Shown: positions 6,166 through 14,644 of the stretch, in pieces | How positions within the stretch are numbered: position 1 is the stretch's first letter | How the letters are laid out: the number at the start of each line of letters is the position of its first letter | Assembly (NCBI RefSeq): GCF_014648555.1 | Contig: NZ_BMRI01000004.1 | Location: 250,139-289,314, forward strand | DNA length: 39,176 nt | Source: Kitasatospora griseola | GTDB taxonomy: Bacteria > Actinomycetota > Actinomycetes > Streptomycetales > Streptomycetaceae | Direction of reading: 5' to 3' | The notes under the pieces: generated by a model | Databases searched by the model: none | What the model was told of the DNA's origin: nothing | What the model saw: only the letters and a program-made list of their open reading frames with translations | Made by a program: the position numbers and the translations under genes

Positions 6166-8334
6166 TCAGGCCCTGCCGACGGGCTGCGGCTCGCGCTCGC
6201 CGACCGGCTCGTGGCCGGGCTCGGGCATCGCGCCGTGACCGGGCCACCAGGCCTTCTTGCCGAGCAGCGCAGTGATCGCCGGGGTGAAGAACATCGCCAT
6301 CACGAAGGCCGCCAGCACGATGCCGATGGCCAGCGCGAAGCCCAGCTCGGCGAAGAGCACGTTGCCGGCCAGCATGAAGGTCGCGAAGGACGCCGCCAGG
6401 ATGAAGCCGGCTGCGGCGACGGTCGGACCGGCGTGCCGGATCGCCTCCTTGGCCGCCTCGCGGGGGCTGCGGCCCTCGCGGGCCTCCTCCCGGAGCCGGG
6501 CGATGATCAGGATGTTGTAGTCGGTGCCGATCGCCACCACGAACAGGTAGATGAAGATCGGCAGCATGAACATCAGGCCGGACTCGGAGCCGAGCTTGAG
6601 GAAGGCCACCGTGGTGGCGCCCAGCGTGGCCGCGAAGCCGAGGCCGACCGAGGCCATCAGGTACCAGGGCGCGACCACGCTGCGCAGCTGGAGGCCCAGG
6701 ATCAGCAGGATCAGCACGCCCGCCACCGGGAAGACCAGCTTGTAGTCGTGCGCCATCGCCAGGTTGATGTCCTTGTACACCGACGAGGTGCCGCTGACCA
6801 GTGCCTCGGAGCCGGCGGGGGCGGCCGCGTGGGCGGCCGTGCGCACCTTGGTGACGGTGTCGATCGCCGCGTTGCTGGCCGCGGAGTCCTTGAGCATCAC
6901 GACGAAGTCGGCGGTGGTGCCGTCCTCGCTGAGCTTGGGCTCGGGCTGGACGGTGGCGACGCCGGGAACCTGGCCCAGCTTGGCGCCGAAGCCGCCCAGG
7001 GCGTTCGGGTCGAGCTTGCCGCCGGCCTTGGTGCCGGTGGTCAGGAAGACGTGCGTGGGGTCGGCCGCACCGGCCGAGAAGCCCTTGCCGATGGCGTCCA
7101 TGACGACCATGGACTCCTTGTCCTTCGGCATCATGCTCTTCGCCATGTCGAAGGTGCCCTGGTAGCCGAGGCCGGCCAGCGACAGGACCACCAGCAGGCC
7201 GCCGGAGACCAGCGCGATCAGACCGGGGCGACGGCCGACCGCGCGGCCGAGCTTGTGGAAGCGGGCGCCCTCCGGCTCCTGCATCCACTTGCGGCCGGGC
7301 CAGAAGGTGGCCTTGGCGGGGATGACGGCGAGCAGCGCCGGGGTCAGGGTGAGCGAGGCGAGCGCGGTGACGACGACGGAGATCGCCAGCGCCGGGCCGA
7401 GCGCGGTGAACATGCCGAGCTCGGAGAGCAGCAGCACCGCGAAGGCGACGGTGACCGCGCCGGCCGCCGAGGCGATCGCCTCGCCGACCCGGCCGACGCC
7501 GTTGGCCACGGCGGCCTTGCGGTCGTCGCCGGCCCGCAGGCGCTCGCGGTAGCGGAACATCAGGAACAGGAAGTAGTCGGTGCCGACGCCGAGGATCACC
7601 ACGATGTCGATCGCGGAGGCGATCGGCGAGGACTTCAGGTCGAACAGCTTGGTGACGAAGGCGATCAGGCCGGAGGCCGCGATCATCGGGAACATCGACA
7701 GCAGCACCGGCAGCCAGCCGACCAGGATGCCGCGGAAGATCACGCCGACGATGACCACGATCAGGACCACGGTGGCGACCATGGTGATCGCGTCGGTGGC
7801 GCTGGAGGACTCCTTCTGGTCCAGGCCCATCGCGGCCTGGCCGCCGACCTGGTACTTCAGCGCGGTGCCCTTGGCCAGTTCCTTGCCCTCGTCGCGCACG
7901 TCCTTGGCGGCCGTCAGGTACTCGTCGGTCTGCATCTTGGTCTTGTCGATGGAGACCATGCCCATCGCGTAGTGACCGTCCTGCGAGATCGTCCGCCCCT
8001 CCATCGGGGGGATGACCTGCTCGACCAGCGGGATGTGCTTGTCGGTGAGGCCCTTGGTGATCTTGGCGATGTCGGCCTTGTCGGCGTCGGTGAGCGCGCC
8101 GCCGTCCGTGCGCTCGAACATCAGGATCGCGCTGGGGGTGAACTCGGCCGGGAACTTGTCCTGCTGGACCACGGCGGCCCGGATGGACTCGTAGTGCTTC
8201 GGCAGGAACTCTGACTCGTCGGTCGAGGCGCTCATCTTCGGAGCGGTGGCGATCAGGGCTATGGAGCCGATCACCCACGCGATGATCACCCACCAGGCCC
8301 GCTTGACGACGAAGTGTCCAAGTCGGTGGAACAT
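6166..8334 (-). CDS. MMPL/RND family transporter
   Basis: This 722-residue inner-membrane protein has two repeats, each with one transmembrane helix, a large extracytoplasmic domain and a block of about five helices. The first helix is at residues 13-33 (WWVIIAWVIGSIALIA). Each helix block carries the Asp/Tyr pair of the family's proton-relay region (GTDYFLFLMFRYRE and GTDYNILIIARLREE). Members export lipids, polyketides or drugs using the proton gradient. I chose the second ATG (MFHRLGHFVV), which has GGGGAGG 10 nt upstream; the ATG 24 bp earlier has no ribosome-binding site. It is divergent from a second MMPL gene. No adjacent biosynthetic genes reveal the substrate. Confidence 0.9.
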   Translation of the reverse strand: MFHRLGHFVVKRAWWVIIAWVIGSIALIATAPKMSASTDESEFLPKHYESIRAAVVQQDKFPAEFTPSAILMFERTDGGALTDADKADIAKITKGLTDKHIPLVEQVIPPMEGRTISQDGHYAMGMVSIDKTKMQTDEYLTAAKDVRDEGKELAKGTALKYQVGGQAAMGLDQKESSSATDAITMVATVVLIVVIVGVIFRGILVGWLPVLLSMFPMIAASGLIAFVTKLFDLKSSPIASAIDIVVILGVGTDYFLFLMFRYRERLRAGDDRKAAVANGVGRVGEAIASAAGAVTVAFAVLLLSELGMFTALGPALAISVVVTALASLTLTPALLAVIPAKATFWPGRKWMQEPEGARFHKLGRAVGRRPGLIALVSGGLLVVLSLAGLGYQGTFDMAKSMMPKDKESMVVMDAIGKGFSAGAADPTHVFLTTGTKAGGKLDPNALGGFGAKLGQVPGVATVQPEPKLSEDGTTADFVVMLKDSAASNAAIDTVTKVRTAAHAAAPAGSEALVSGTSSVYKDINLAMAHDYKLVFPVAGVLILLILGLQLRSVVAPWYLMASVGLGFAATLGATTVAFLKLGSESGLMFMLPIFIYLFVVAIGTDYNILIIARLREEAREGRSPREAAKEAIRHAGPTVAAAGFILAASFATFMLAGNVLFAELGFALAIGIVLAAFVMAMFFTPAITALLGKKAWWPGHGAMPEPGHEPVGEREPQPVGRA

Positions 8335-8821
8335 GCTCGAAATGCCTCCCCTGGGCATGGTTCACCGCAGCCGCAGGACGGGGTACCGGGCAACGGCAGG
8401 ACCGGCACGCGAAACCCTCGGCAGGGCCTAGCCGGTCGGCAGGTAAGTAACAGTGGGCATCCTACGGGACCTTGCTTGCCGCCCGGCAAGTGGGTTTCGT
8501 TCTACGCCCCCTGGGGCGGCCACGGAGCCGACCCTGATCCATCGTCACCCGGCCGGGGCCCTTCCCACCTCGTGCCCGGGGTGGAGATCGCTCCCCCTCA
8601 GGGTGGACGTCCGGCTGCCCTCAAGGAGGAGAACCCGAGCCCGAGGGTAGGGCTAACCCCCTATTCACCCCTGAGGACAGGACCAGGGAAAAGTCGGTGA
8701 CTAGCCGGATGGTTCGTCAGATTCCCAGCTCATAGCGTCTGTTGTGCCGCCGGACGCAGCCCGGCGGCCCGTCGACCCGGGCGGCCCGCACCCGCCCGAC
8801 ACCCCTGGGGGAACACCTACC
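8335..8821. other. 487-bp intergenic region between two divergent MMPL genes
   Basis: I see no convincing gene here. It holds several palindromes: 8475-8490 (see the separate promoter entry), 8505-8518 (CGCCCC-CT-GGGGCG), and a near-inverted pair CCTCAGGGTG (about 8597) with CACCCCTGAGG (about 8665). A promoter for the plus-strand MMPL gene must lie in the right half, but no consensus pair is clear. Regulatory DNA for both exporters is likely. Confidence 0.5.
8459..8490 (-). promoter_or_regulatory. Candidate promoter and operator of the minus-strand MMPL gene
   Basis: On the minus strand a TTGCCG (8484-8489) and a TAGGAT (8459-8464) are 19 bp apart and could be -35 and -10 elements, giving a leader of about 120 nt. 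A perfect palindrome with 7-bp arms, CTTGCCG-CC-CGGCAAG (8475-8490), covers the -35 and half of the spacer. This is where a TetR- or MarR-type repressor would block RNA polymerase. Spacing is longer than ideal. Confidence 0.35.
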
Positions 8822-11053
8822 GTGAAGCATGGAATCGCCGCCACGATGGGCGCCTGGAGCGCCCGCCACAGAAAGACCGCGGTCTTCGGGTGGCTGCTCT
8901 TCGTCGTCCTCGCCGCCTACCTCGGCGGCGTGCACGGCGCCACCAAGGTCACCGACGCCGAGCAGATGCCGGGCCAGGTCGCGCAGGCCGCCAAGATCCT
9001 GGACGACGCGGGCATCAAGTCCCCGGCCGGCGAGACCGTCCTGGTGCAGAGCCGCACGCTGACGGCCGACGACCCGGCGTTCAAGGCCGTCGTCGAGCAG
9101 GTCGGCGCCGCCGTCCGGGCCACCGGCAAGGCCGGCGAGCTGCACAGCCCGTACGAGACGGGCGCGGTCTCCGGCGACAAGCACTCCGCGCTGATCCAGT
9201 TCACGGTCAAGGGGGAGGACCGCGAGACGGCGGTGGCCAACGTGCCCGCGGTGATGGACGCGGTGACGGCCGTGCAGAAGCAGCACCCCGAGCTGCTGGT
9301 CGAGGAGTTCGGCGAGGCCAGCGCCGGCAAGTGGTTCAACGAGCAGTTCAGCGACGACTTCGCCCGCGCCGAGTGGACGGCCGTGCCGCTCGCCCTCGGC
9401 ATCCTGCTGGTCGCCTTCGGCGCGCTGGTGGCCGCGGTCCTCCCGGTGGTGCTGGCGCTCACCGCCTTCGTCGCCGCCTCCGGCCTGGTCGCGCTCTCCT
9501 CCGGCCTGCTGCACACCAGCAACGACGCCTCCTCGGTGATGCTGCTGGTCGGCCTCGCCGTCGGCGTCGACTACTGCCTGTTCTACCTGCGCCGCGAGCG
9601 CGAGGAGCGCGCCGCCGGGCACGACGCCGAGACGGCGCTGCGGATCGCCGCCGCCACCAGCGGCCGCGCCGTGCTGGTCTCCGGCATCACGGTCGTGGTC
9701 GCGATGGCCGGCATGTTCCTCACCGGCATCGCCACCTTCAAGGCGATGTCCTTCGCCACCATCCTGGTCGTGATCACCGCCGTGCTCGGCTCGCTGACGG
9801 TGCTGCCCGCCCTGCTGTCGCTGCTCGGAGACCGGGTGGAGAAGGGTCGGATCCCGTTCCTGCACCGCCTGCGCCGCGGCGCAGGCGAGGGCAGCCGGTT
9901 CTGGAACGCGGTGCTCACCCCGGTGCTGCGCCACCCGCTGGCCGCCGCCGGCCTGGCCACCGCCGCCCTGCTGGCGATCGCCGCGCCGATGCTCACCATG
10001 CACACCGCCAACCTGACGTTCCAGCAGCAACTGCCCAAGGACAACACCCTGGTGGCCGTCTCGCAGCGGATCCAGGACGCCTTCCCCGGCAGCCCCTCCC
10101 CCGCCACCGTGGTGGTCAGGGCGAAGGACATCTCCTCGCCCGAGATGACGCAGGCGCTCGCCGATCTCCAGTCCAAGGCCCTCGCCACCGGCAGGATGCA
10201 CGGCCCCACCAGCCTGACGGTGCACGCCGCGCAGAACGTCGCCACGGTCGACATCCCGCTCTACGGCACCGGCAACGACACCACCTCCGCCGAGGCGCTG
10301 AAGGTGCTGCGCGAGCAGGTCGTGCCCGCCACGGTCGGGAGGATCGCCGGCGCCGAGGCCCCGGTCACCGGCAGCACCGCCGGCTCGGTCGACTTCAACA
10401 AGCAGATGTCCGGCTCGATGCTCCCGGTCTTCGGGTTCGTGGTCGCCTTCGCCTTCCTGCTGATGCTCTGCTCGTTCCGCTCGCTGTCCATCGCCGTCAC
10501 CGCCGTGCTGCTCAACCTGCTCTCGGTCGGCGCCGCCTACGGCGTGCTGACGCTGGTCTTCCAGCACGGCTTCGGCGCCTCGCTGATCGGCACCGACGGC
10601 GTCGGCGCGGTGGAGAGCTGGATCCCGCTGTTCCTGTTCGTGATCCTCTTCGGCCTGTCGATGGACTACCACGTCTTCGTGGTCTCCCGGATCAAGGAGG
10701 CGTACGACCGCGGCCTGCCCACCGGCGCGGCCGTCGCCCACGGCATCCGCACCACCGCCGGCGTGGTCACCAGCGCCGCCGTGATCATGGTCGGCGTGTT
10801 CGCGGTCTTCGGGACGCTCTCCATGCAGGTGATGAAGCAGATGGGCGTCGGCCTCGCCGTCGCCGTCCTGATCGACGCCACGGTGATCCGCGCCGTCCTG
10901 CTCCCCGCCGTGATGTCGCTGCTCGGCGACCGGAACTGGTACCTGCCGCGCTGGCTGCACTGGCTGCCCCGGCTGGAGGGCGAGGCGCCCGCCGCCGCCC
11001 CGGCCGGCACCGGAGCCCACCGCGGCCGCGACGAGCACGAGCTGGTCGGCTGA
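8822..11053 (+). CDS. MMPL/RND family transporter
   Basis: This 743-residue exporter has the standard two-repeat MMPL layout. Helix 1 is at residues 19-38 (FGWLLFVVLAAYLG). Further helix blocks start near residues 200 and 540, with the family's Asp-Tyr region in each (GVDYCLFYLRREREE and SMDYHVFVVSRIKEA). The C-terminal tail is Ala/Pro-rich and charged. The GTG start gives VKHGIAATMGAW and has GGGGGAA about 9 nt upstream. Divergent from the MMPL gene on the left, and 48 bp before a phosphotransferase gene on the same strand. It is only moderately similar to the divergent neighbour by eye, so the pair is not a fresh duplication. Substrate unknown. Confidence 0.9.
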   Translation: MKHGIAATMGAWSARHRKTAVFGWLLFVVLAAYLGGVHGATKVTDAEQMPGQVAQAAKILDDAGIKSPAGETVLVQSRTLTADDPAFKAVVEQVGAAVRATGKAGELHSPYETGAVSGDKHSALIQFTVKGEDRETAVANVPAVMDAVTAVQKQHPELLVEEFGEASAGKWFNEQFSDDFARAEWTAVPLALGILLVAFGALVAAVLPVVLALTAFVAASGLVALSSGLLHTSNDASSVMLLVGLAVGVDYCLFYLRREREERAAGHDAETALRIAAATSGRAVLVSGITVVVAMAGMFLTGIATFKAMSFATILVVITAVLGSLTVLPALLSLLGDRVEKGRIPFLHRLRRGAGEGSRFWNAVLTPVLRHPLAAAGLATAALLAIAAPMLTMHTANLTFQQQLPKDNTLVAVSQRIQDAFPGSPSPATVVVRAKDISSPEMTQALADLQSKALATGRMHGPTSLTVHAAQNVATVDIPLYGTGNDTTSAEALKVLREQVVPATVGRIAGAEAPVTGSTAGSVDFNKQMSGSMLPVFGFVVAFAFLLMLCSFRSLSIAVTAVLLNLLSVGAAYGVLTLVFQHGFGASLIGTDGVGAVESWIPLFLFVILFGLSMDYHVFVVSRIKEAYDRGLPTGAAVAHGIRTTAGVVTSAAVIMVGVFAVFGTLSMQVMKQMGVGLAVAVLIDATVIRAVLLPAVMSLLGDRNWYLPRWLHWLPRLEGEAPAAAPAGTGAHRGRDEHELVG

Positions 11054-11089
11054 CCCACCCCCTCCCGCCTGGAACGCCCCCGGTTCGCC

Positions 11090-11095
11090 GACAAT
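11090..11095 (+). promoter_or_regulatory. -10-like element of a possibly leaderless phosphotransferase transcript
   Basis: GACAAT matches TATAAT at four of six positions and lies exactly 6 nt before the GTG start of the next gene, which has no ribosome-binding site. That spacing would place transcription start on the start codon. No good -35 is visible at 17-18 bp. Confidence 0.3.
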
Positions 11096-11101
11096 GAGCA
11101 G

Positions 11102-11989
11102 GTGATCTTCGACGAATCGGGGGCCCAGGCCCTCCTGCAGCAGGCGTGCGCCCCGGCCGGCATCGACCCGGCCGGGGCCACGCTCATTTCGCTCGGCCAG
11201 AACGCCGTCTTCGACCTGCCGGAGCTCGGCCTGGTCGCCAAGGTCGGCCGCACCCCCGGCTCGGCCGACCGGGCCGCCCGCGAACTCGCGCTGGCCGGTT
11301 GGCTGGACGGCGCGGGCGTGCCGGTGGTCCGCCCGGCCGACCCCGTCGTGCACCTCGCCCAGGAGCACCCCGTCACGCTGTGGCACCGGCTGGAGCCCGC
11401 CGTCCGCCCGGCCCGCCCCGCCGACCTCGCCCCGCTGCTGCGCGCCCTGCACGCCCTGCCCGCGGAGCCCGCCCCGCCGGCGCCGCTCGGCCGGCGCGAC
11501 CTGCTCGCCCCGGTGGACAGCTGGCTGGCGACCGCGGAGGGTCACATCGATCCGGCGGACGCCGCCTTCCTCCGTGACCGGAAAGAGACCTTTGTCACCG
11601 CTATTTCCGAATTGACCCCTTATATCCCGTTCGGCCCGATCCACGGCGACGCCCTGCCCCGCAACGTGCACATCACCCCCGCCGGCCCGGTGCTGCTCGA
11701 CCTGGAGTACATGGCCTCGGACCTGCGCGAGCACGACCTGGTGGTGCTGGCGCTCAGTCAGGACCGGTACGGCGTACCGGCCGAGGAGGTTGCGGCGTTC
11801 AACACGGCCTACGGCTGGGACGTCCGGGAGTGGCCGGGATTCGCGGTGCTGCGCGGCGCGCGGGAGACCGCGAGCGCCGCCTGGGTGGCCCAGCAGACGG
11901 CCGGAAACCCGTCCGCCCGGGCCGAGTTCCGTCGCCGCGTCGACTCGCTGCGTGACGGCGAGGCGGCAGTACGCTGGTTCGCGTTCTGA
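11102..11989 (+). CDS. Aminoglycoside phosphotransferase-fold kinase (APH/choline kinase family)
   Basis: The 295-residue cytoplasmic protein has a protein-kinase-like fold. A lysine in 'ELGLVAKVGR' (K47) is the likely ATP-binding residue. The catalytic loop is H181-G-D183-x4-N188 (Brenner motif HGDxxxxN), and the metal-binding aspartate is D200 in LLDLEY. Such enzymes phosphorylate small hydroxyl compounds; this subfamily's substrate is unknown and antibiotic resistance should not be assumed. It starts 48 bp after the MMPL gene, so read-through is possible, but a -10-like GACAAT 6 nt before the GTG also allows its own leaderless transcript. A stretch at about 11575-11635 is markedly AT-rich for the gene. 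Confidence 0.8.
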   Translation: MIFDESGAQALLQQACAPAGIDPAGATLISLGQNAVFDLPELGLVAKVGRTPGSADRAARELALAGWLDGAGVPVVRPADPVVHLAQEHPVTLWHRLEPAVRPARPADLAPLLRALHALPAEPAPPAPLGRRDLLAPVDSWLATAEGHIDPADAAFLRDRKETFVTAISELTPYIPFGPIHGDALPRNVHITPAGPVLLDLEYMASDLREHDLVVLALSQDRYGVPAEEVAAFNTAYGWDVREWPGFAVLRGARETASAAWVAQQTAGNPSARAEFRRRVDSLRDGEAAVRWFAF

Positions 11990-12078
11990 CCGCTCCGTTC
12001 GGTGCCCGCCCTGTGGCGCAGCGCACACCCGGACGGAACCACCTCGTTCGTGCCCGGCGTCGTATCCCACCAGACGCC

Positions 12079-12093
12079 CCGCCGCATCGGCGG
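12079..12093 (+). other. Small hairpin in the leader of the deacetylase gene
   Basis: CCGCCG-CAT-CGGCGG can form a 6-bp stem with a 3-nt loop. It lies 12 bp before the AGGAG ribosome-binding site of the lipoprotein deacetylase. It may be a terminator for the upstream kinase gene or a leader element. Confidence 0.3.
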
Positions 12094-12120
12094 CCGCGGT
12101 ACGACGTCAGGAGTCGTTCC

Positions 12121-13101
12121 ATGGTGAAGTCCCGCATATCCGCCCGTCGTCGTCCTCTTCTCCTCGGCGTGTCCGCCGCACTGCTCGCCCCGGCCCTGCT
12201 GGCGGCGTGCGGTGCGCACGGCACCCCCCTCGCGGCGGGGGACGCCGCGCAGCCCTCGGCGACGCCGAGCGCGAGCACGAGCACGACGCCGAGCGGGAGC
12301 GGGAGTTCCTCGATCGCGGCCCGGCCGACCCCGAGCGGGGTCTCCTCGTCCCCGTTCGCCTCGCCGAGCCAGACCCTTGGCGGCGCCGGGTCGACAGCAG
12401 CGACCACCGCGCCGTCCGCGCCGGCGACCGGCGCCACCACCCCGTCCGCACCGGGCTCCGGCGCGTCGAGGCCGGCCGGCGGGCAGCACACCCCCGCCCC
12501 GGCCACCAACGTGCTGCACCACACCGCCTCGGGCGGCAGGACCGTGGCGCTGACCTTCGACGACGGCCCGGGCCCGGCCACCGGCCAGGTGCTGGACCTG
12601 CTGGCGAAGTACGACGCGAAGGCGACGTTCTGCGAGATCGGCGACAACGCGAAGGCGAACCCGGCGGCGGTCAAGCGGATCGTCGCCGAGGGCCACCGCC
12701 TGTGCGACCACACCGTCGACCACCCGCAGCCGATGCACACCCAGTCGCACCAGCAGCAGGTGGCGGAGATCGCCGACGCCAAGACGCAGATCGAGAACGC
12801 CGCCGGCGGCAACGCGCAGATCACCTGGTGGCGCGCCCCGGGCGGCGACTTCACGGCCGAGAACGAGAAGATCGGCGCCGACCAGGGCATGAAGTCCCTC
12901 GGCTGGTCGGTCGACCCGCGCGACTGGTCCCGCCCGGGCGTGCAGTCGATCGTCAACACCGTGGAGCAGAACCTCCGCCCGGGCAGCGTGGTGCTGATGC
13001 ACGACGGCGGCGGCGACCGCAGCCAGACCGTGGCGGCCCTGAAGCAGCTGCTGCCGTGGATGGTGGCGCAGGGCTACACTTTCGACTTCCCGCAGTCCTG
13101 A
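12121..13101 (+). CDS. Lipoprotein polysaccharide deacetylase (NodB domain)
   Basis: This 326-residue secreted enzyme probably removes acetyl groups from a cell-wall or extracellular polymer. A basic n-region and hydrophobic core end in the lipobox LLAAC with C30, so it should be a lipid-anchored extracellular protein. Residues 31-135 are a Ser/Thr/Ala/Pro linker, suited to spanning the wall. The NodB domain carries all five motifs: TFDDGPG (D147, D148), HTVDH (H197, H201 for metal), RAPGG (R238-G242), DPRDW (D265-W269) and LMHDGGG (H294). AGGAG lies about 10 nt before the ATG. A hairpin follows the stop. It could act on peptidoglycan GlcNAc or on chitin oligomers; the sequence does not decide. 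Confidence 0.88.
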   Translation: MVKSRISARRRPLLLGVSAALLAPALLAACGAHGTPLAAGDAAQPSATPSASTSTTPSGSGSSSIAARPTPSGVSSSPFASPSQTLGGAGSTAATTAPSAPATGATTPSAPGSGASRPAGGQHTPAPATNVLHHTASGGRTVALTFDDGPGPATGQVLDLLAKYDAKATFCEIGDNAKANPAAVKRIVAEGHRLCDHTVDHPQPMHTQSHQQQVAEIADAKTQIENAAGGNAQITWWRAPGGDFTAENEKIGADQGMKSLGWSVDPRDWSRPGVQSIVNTVEQNLRPGSVVLMHDGGGDRSQTVAALKQLLPWMVAQGYTFDFPQS

Positions 13102-13117
13102 CCGGCCGTTCGGCCGT

Positions 13118-13144
13118 GGCGTCCTGACGGTCTGTCGGGACGCC
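13118..13144 (+). terminator. Hairpin terminator of the deacetylase gene
   Basis: Arms 13118-13128 and 13134-13144 pair over 11 bp with one G-U type mismatch, around a 5-nt loop, starting 16 bp after the stop. No U-tract. Confidence 0.65.
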
Positions 13145-13189
13145 GCCTAGGTCGCGCGGCCACCGTCCGCCGACCGGCCCGGGAGCAGC

Positions 13190-14623
13190 GTGCCGAAGTT
13201 CGTGCACCGCGTCACCAAGTACGACCCCGCCAACCGCGACGAGCGCGGCCGCTACCTGGCCGACGACGACGTCGACAGCGACCGCGGGCCGATCGAGGCG
13301 GCCTACCTGCAGGCCGTGGTCGCGTTCGCCGAGGAGTGCGGCGTCGACCGGCTGTCCGTCCGCGATCCGGGGGTCAGTGGGGACACCGGCCCCCTGGAGG
13401 ACCTGTTCCCGGGCCTGCAGGGGTTCCACGACGGCGCAGAGGTCTCGTTGGCGGCGGCACTGGAGTTGGTGCGGATCATGCTCCGCGACGCCGCTGGCTG
13501 GTGTCGGCTGGAGGCAGGCGACGAGTTCTTCGTGCACATCGGCTACGACCAGTACATGTACATCGGCACCGACCGGCCGTGCGAGCGCGCCGCGGCCCGC
13601 GCCCGTCGGCTCGGCCTGTTCCCGGAGCCGATACCGGAGTCGCCCTACTCGGAGGAGCCCGAGGAGCCGGACGGCCCGCAGCGGCCCGCCGACGAGGAGT
13701 TCTGGGCGCGGGTGCACTGGTTGGTCGCCTCCGGGCAGGCCGGCGTCCTGGAGGAGTCACCCATCCAGCACGTCTCCCGCCGGCACCGCCTGACACCCGA
13801 CAGCGTCGACGCGGTCCGCGCGGGGCTCGCACCGCGCGCGATGCTGACCGTCTGGCCGCCGCTGTCCACCGACGTGGCGGCCGTGCTGGCCTCGGTCCCC
13901 GAGGACGGCCGGGTGGAGTTCGTCCGGGAGGACGCTGCGGGCACGATCACCGGCGTCCTTGTGGACGGGGAGCAGCGCGAGGAGTTGGCGGCCCTGGCCG
14001 CGGGCGCGCGGGCCGCCGCCGCGCTGCCGACCACGGTCGACGAGCACCGGCCGCTGTCCGCCGCGGTGCTGCCCGACCCGGACGGCGTCCTGCGGGCCCG
14101 TTGGCGCACCACCTGGTCGCCGTGCGACCGGACTTGGGCGTTCCTGAACGCGCTGCGCCCGGGGCAGGCCGTCACCGGCACGGTCACCGGGATCGCCGAC
14201 ACCGTCACCTTCGTGGACGTCGACGGCTTCACCGTCCGGATCCGGCAGCCGGAGCTGTCCTGGCGGTGGATCGGCGACCCGTCGGCCGTCGTCGCGGTGG
14301 GCCGGCAGGTCACGGCCGCGGTGCTCGGCGCCGACCTGGTGCGCGAGGAGCTGTATCTGTCGCTGAAGGCCCTGCAGGACAATCCGCTCACGCAACTGGC
14401 CGATCGTGTCGGAGAGTTGGTGGACGGCGTGGTGACGAAGGTGGCGCCGTTCGGCCTCTTCGTCCGGATCGAGGACCGGCCGGACGGTCTTCAAGGGCTG
14501 GTCCCCGAGGCCGAGTCGGCCGGGGAGGCCGTTCGGGTCGGCGACCCGCTGACCGTGCGGATCACCGAGGTCGACCTGGCCCGGCAGCGGTTCCTGTTGT
14601 CCCGCCGCCGGGCGCTCGACTGA
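13190..14623 (+). CDS. S1 RNA-binding domain protein with a unique N-terminal half
   Basis: The 477-residue cytoplasmic protein has two S1 domains in its last third, at about residues 325-390 and 407-475. They closely track ribosomal protein S1: ELSWRWIGDP versus ELSWKHIDHP, SLKALQDNP versus SLKATQEDP, and VTKVAPFGLFVRIED versus VTKLVPFGAFVRVDE in the rpsA product of this window. The first 300 residues are not S1-like and I do not recognise them; they open MPKFVHRVTKYDPANRDERG and include a Glu/Pro-rich linker near 145-165. The GTG has GGGAG close upstream (4-nt gap). It ends 21 bp before the convergent exonuclease gene. Role in RNA binding or translation is inferred from the domains only. 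Confidence 0.75.
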   Translation: MPKFVHRVTKYDPANRDERGRYLADDDVDSDRGPIEAAYLQAVVAFAEECGVDRLSVRDPGVSGDTGPLEDLFPGLQGFHDGAEVSLAAALELVRIMLRDAAGWCRLEAGDEFFVHIGYDQYMYIGTDRPCERAAARARRLGLFPEPIPESPYSEEPEEPDGPQRPADEEFWARVHWLVASGQAGVLEESPIQHVSRRHRLTPDSVDAVRAGLAPRAMLTVWPPLSTDVAAVLASVPEDGRVEFVREDAAGTITGVLVDGEQREELAALAAGARAAAALPTTVDEHRPLSAAVLPDPDGVLRARWRTTWSPCDRTWAFLNALRPGQAVTGTVTGIADTVTFVDVDGFTVRIRQPELSWRWIGDPSAVVAVGRQVTAAVLGADLVREELYLSLKALQDNPLTQLADRVGELVDGVVTKVAPFGLFVRIEDRPDGLQGLVPEAESAGEAVRVGDPLTVRITEVDLARQRFLLSRRRALD

Positions 14624-14644
14624 TCGGCAGCCGCGAAACCGTCC

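Noticed and set aside
8744..8821. Upstream GTG giving a longer N-terminus for the plus-strand MMPL protein
   Set aside because: The extra 26 residues are Pro/Arg/Gly-rich, unlike the family, and the GTG at 8822 has a GGGGGAA site.
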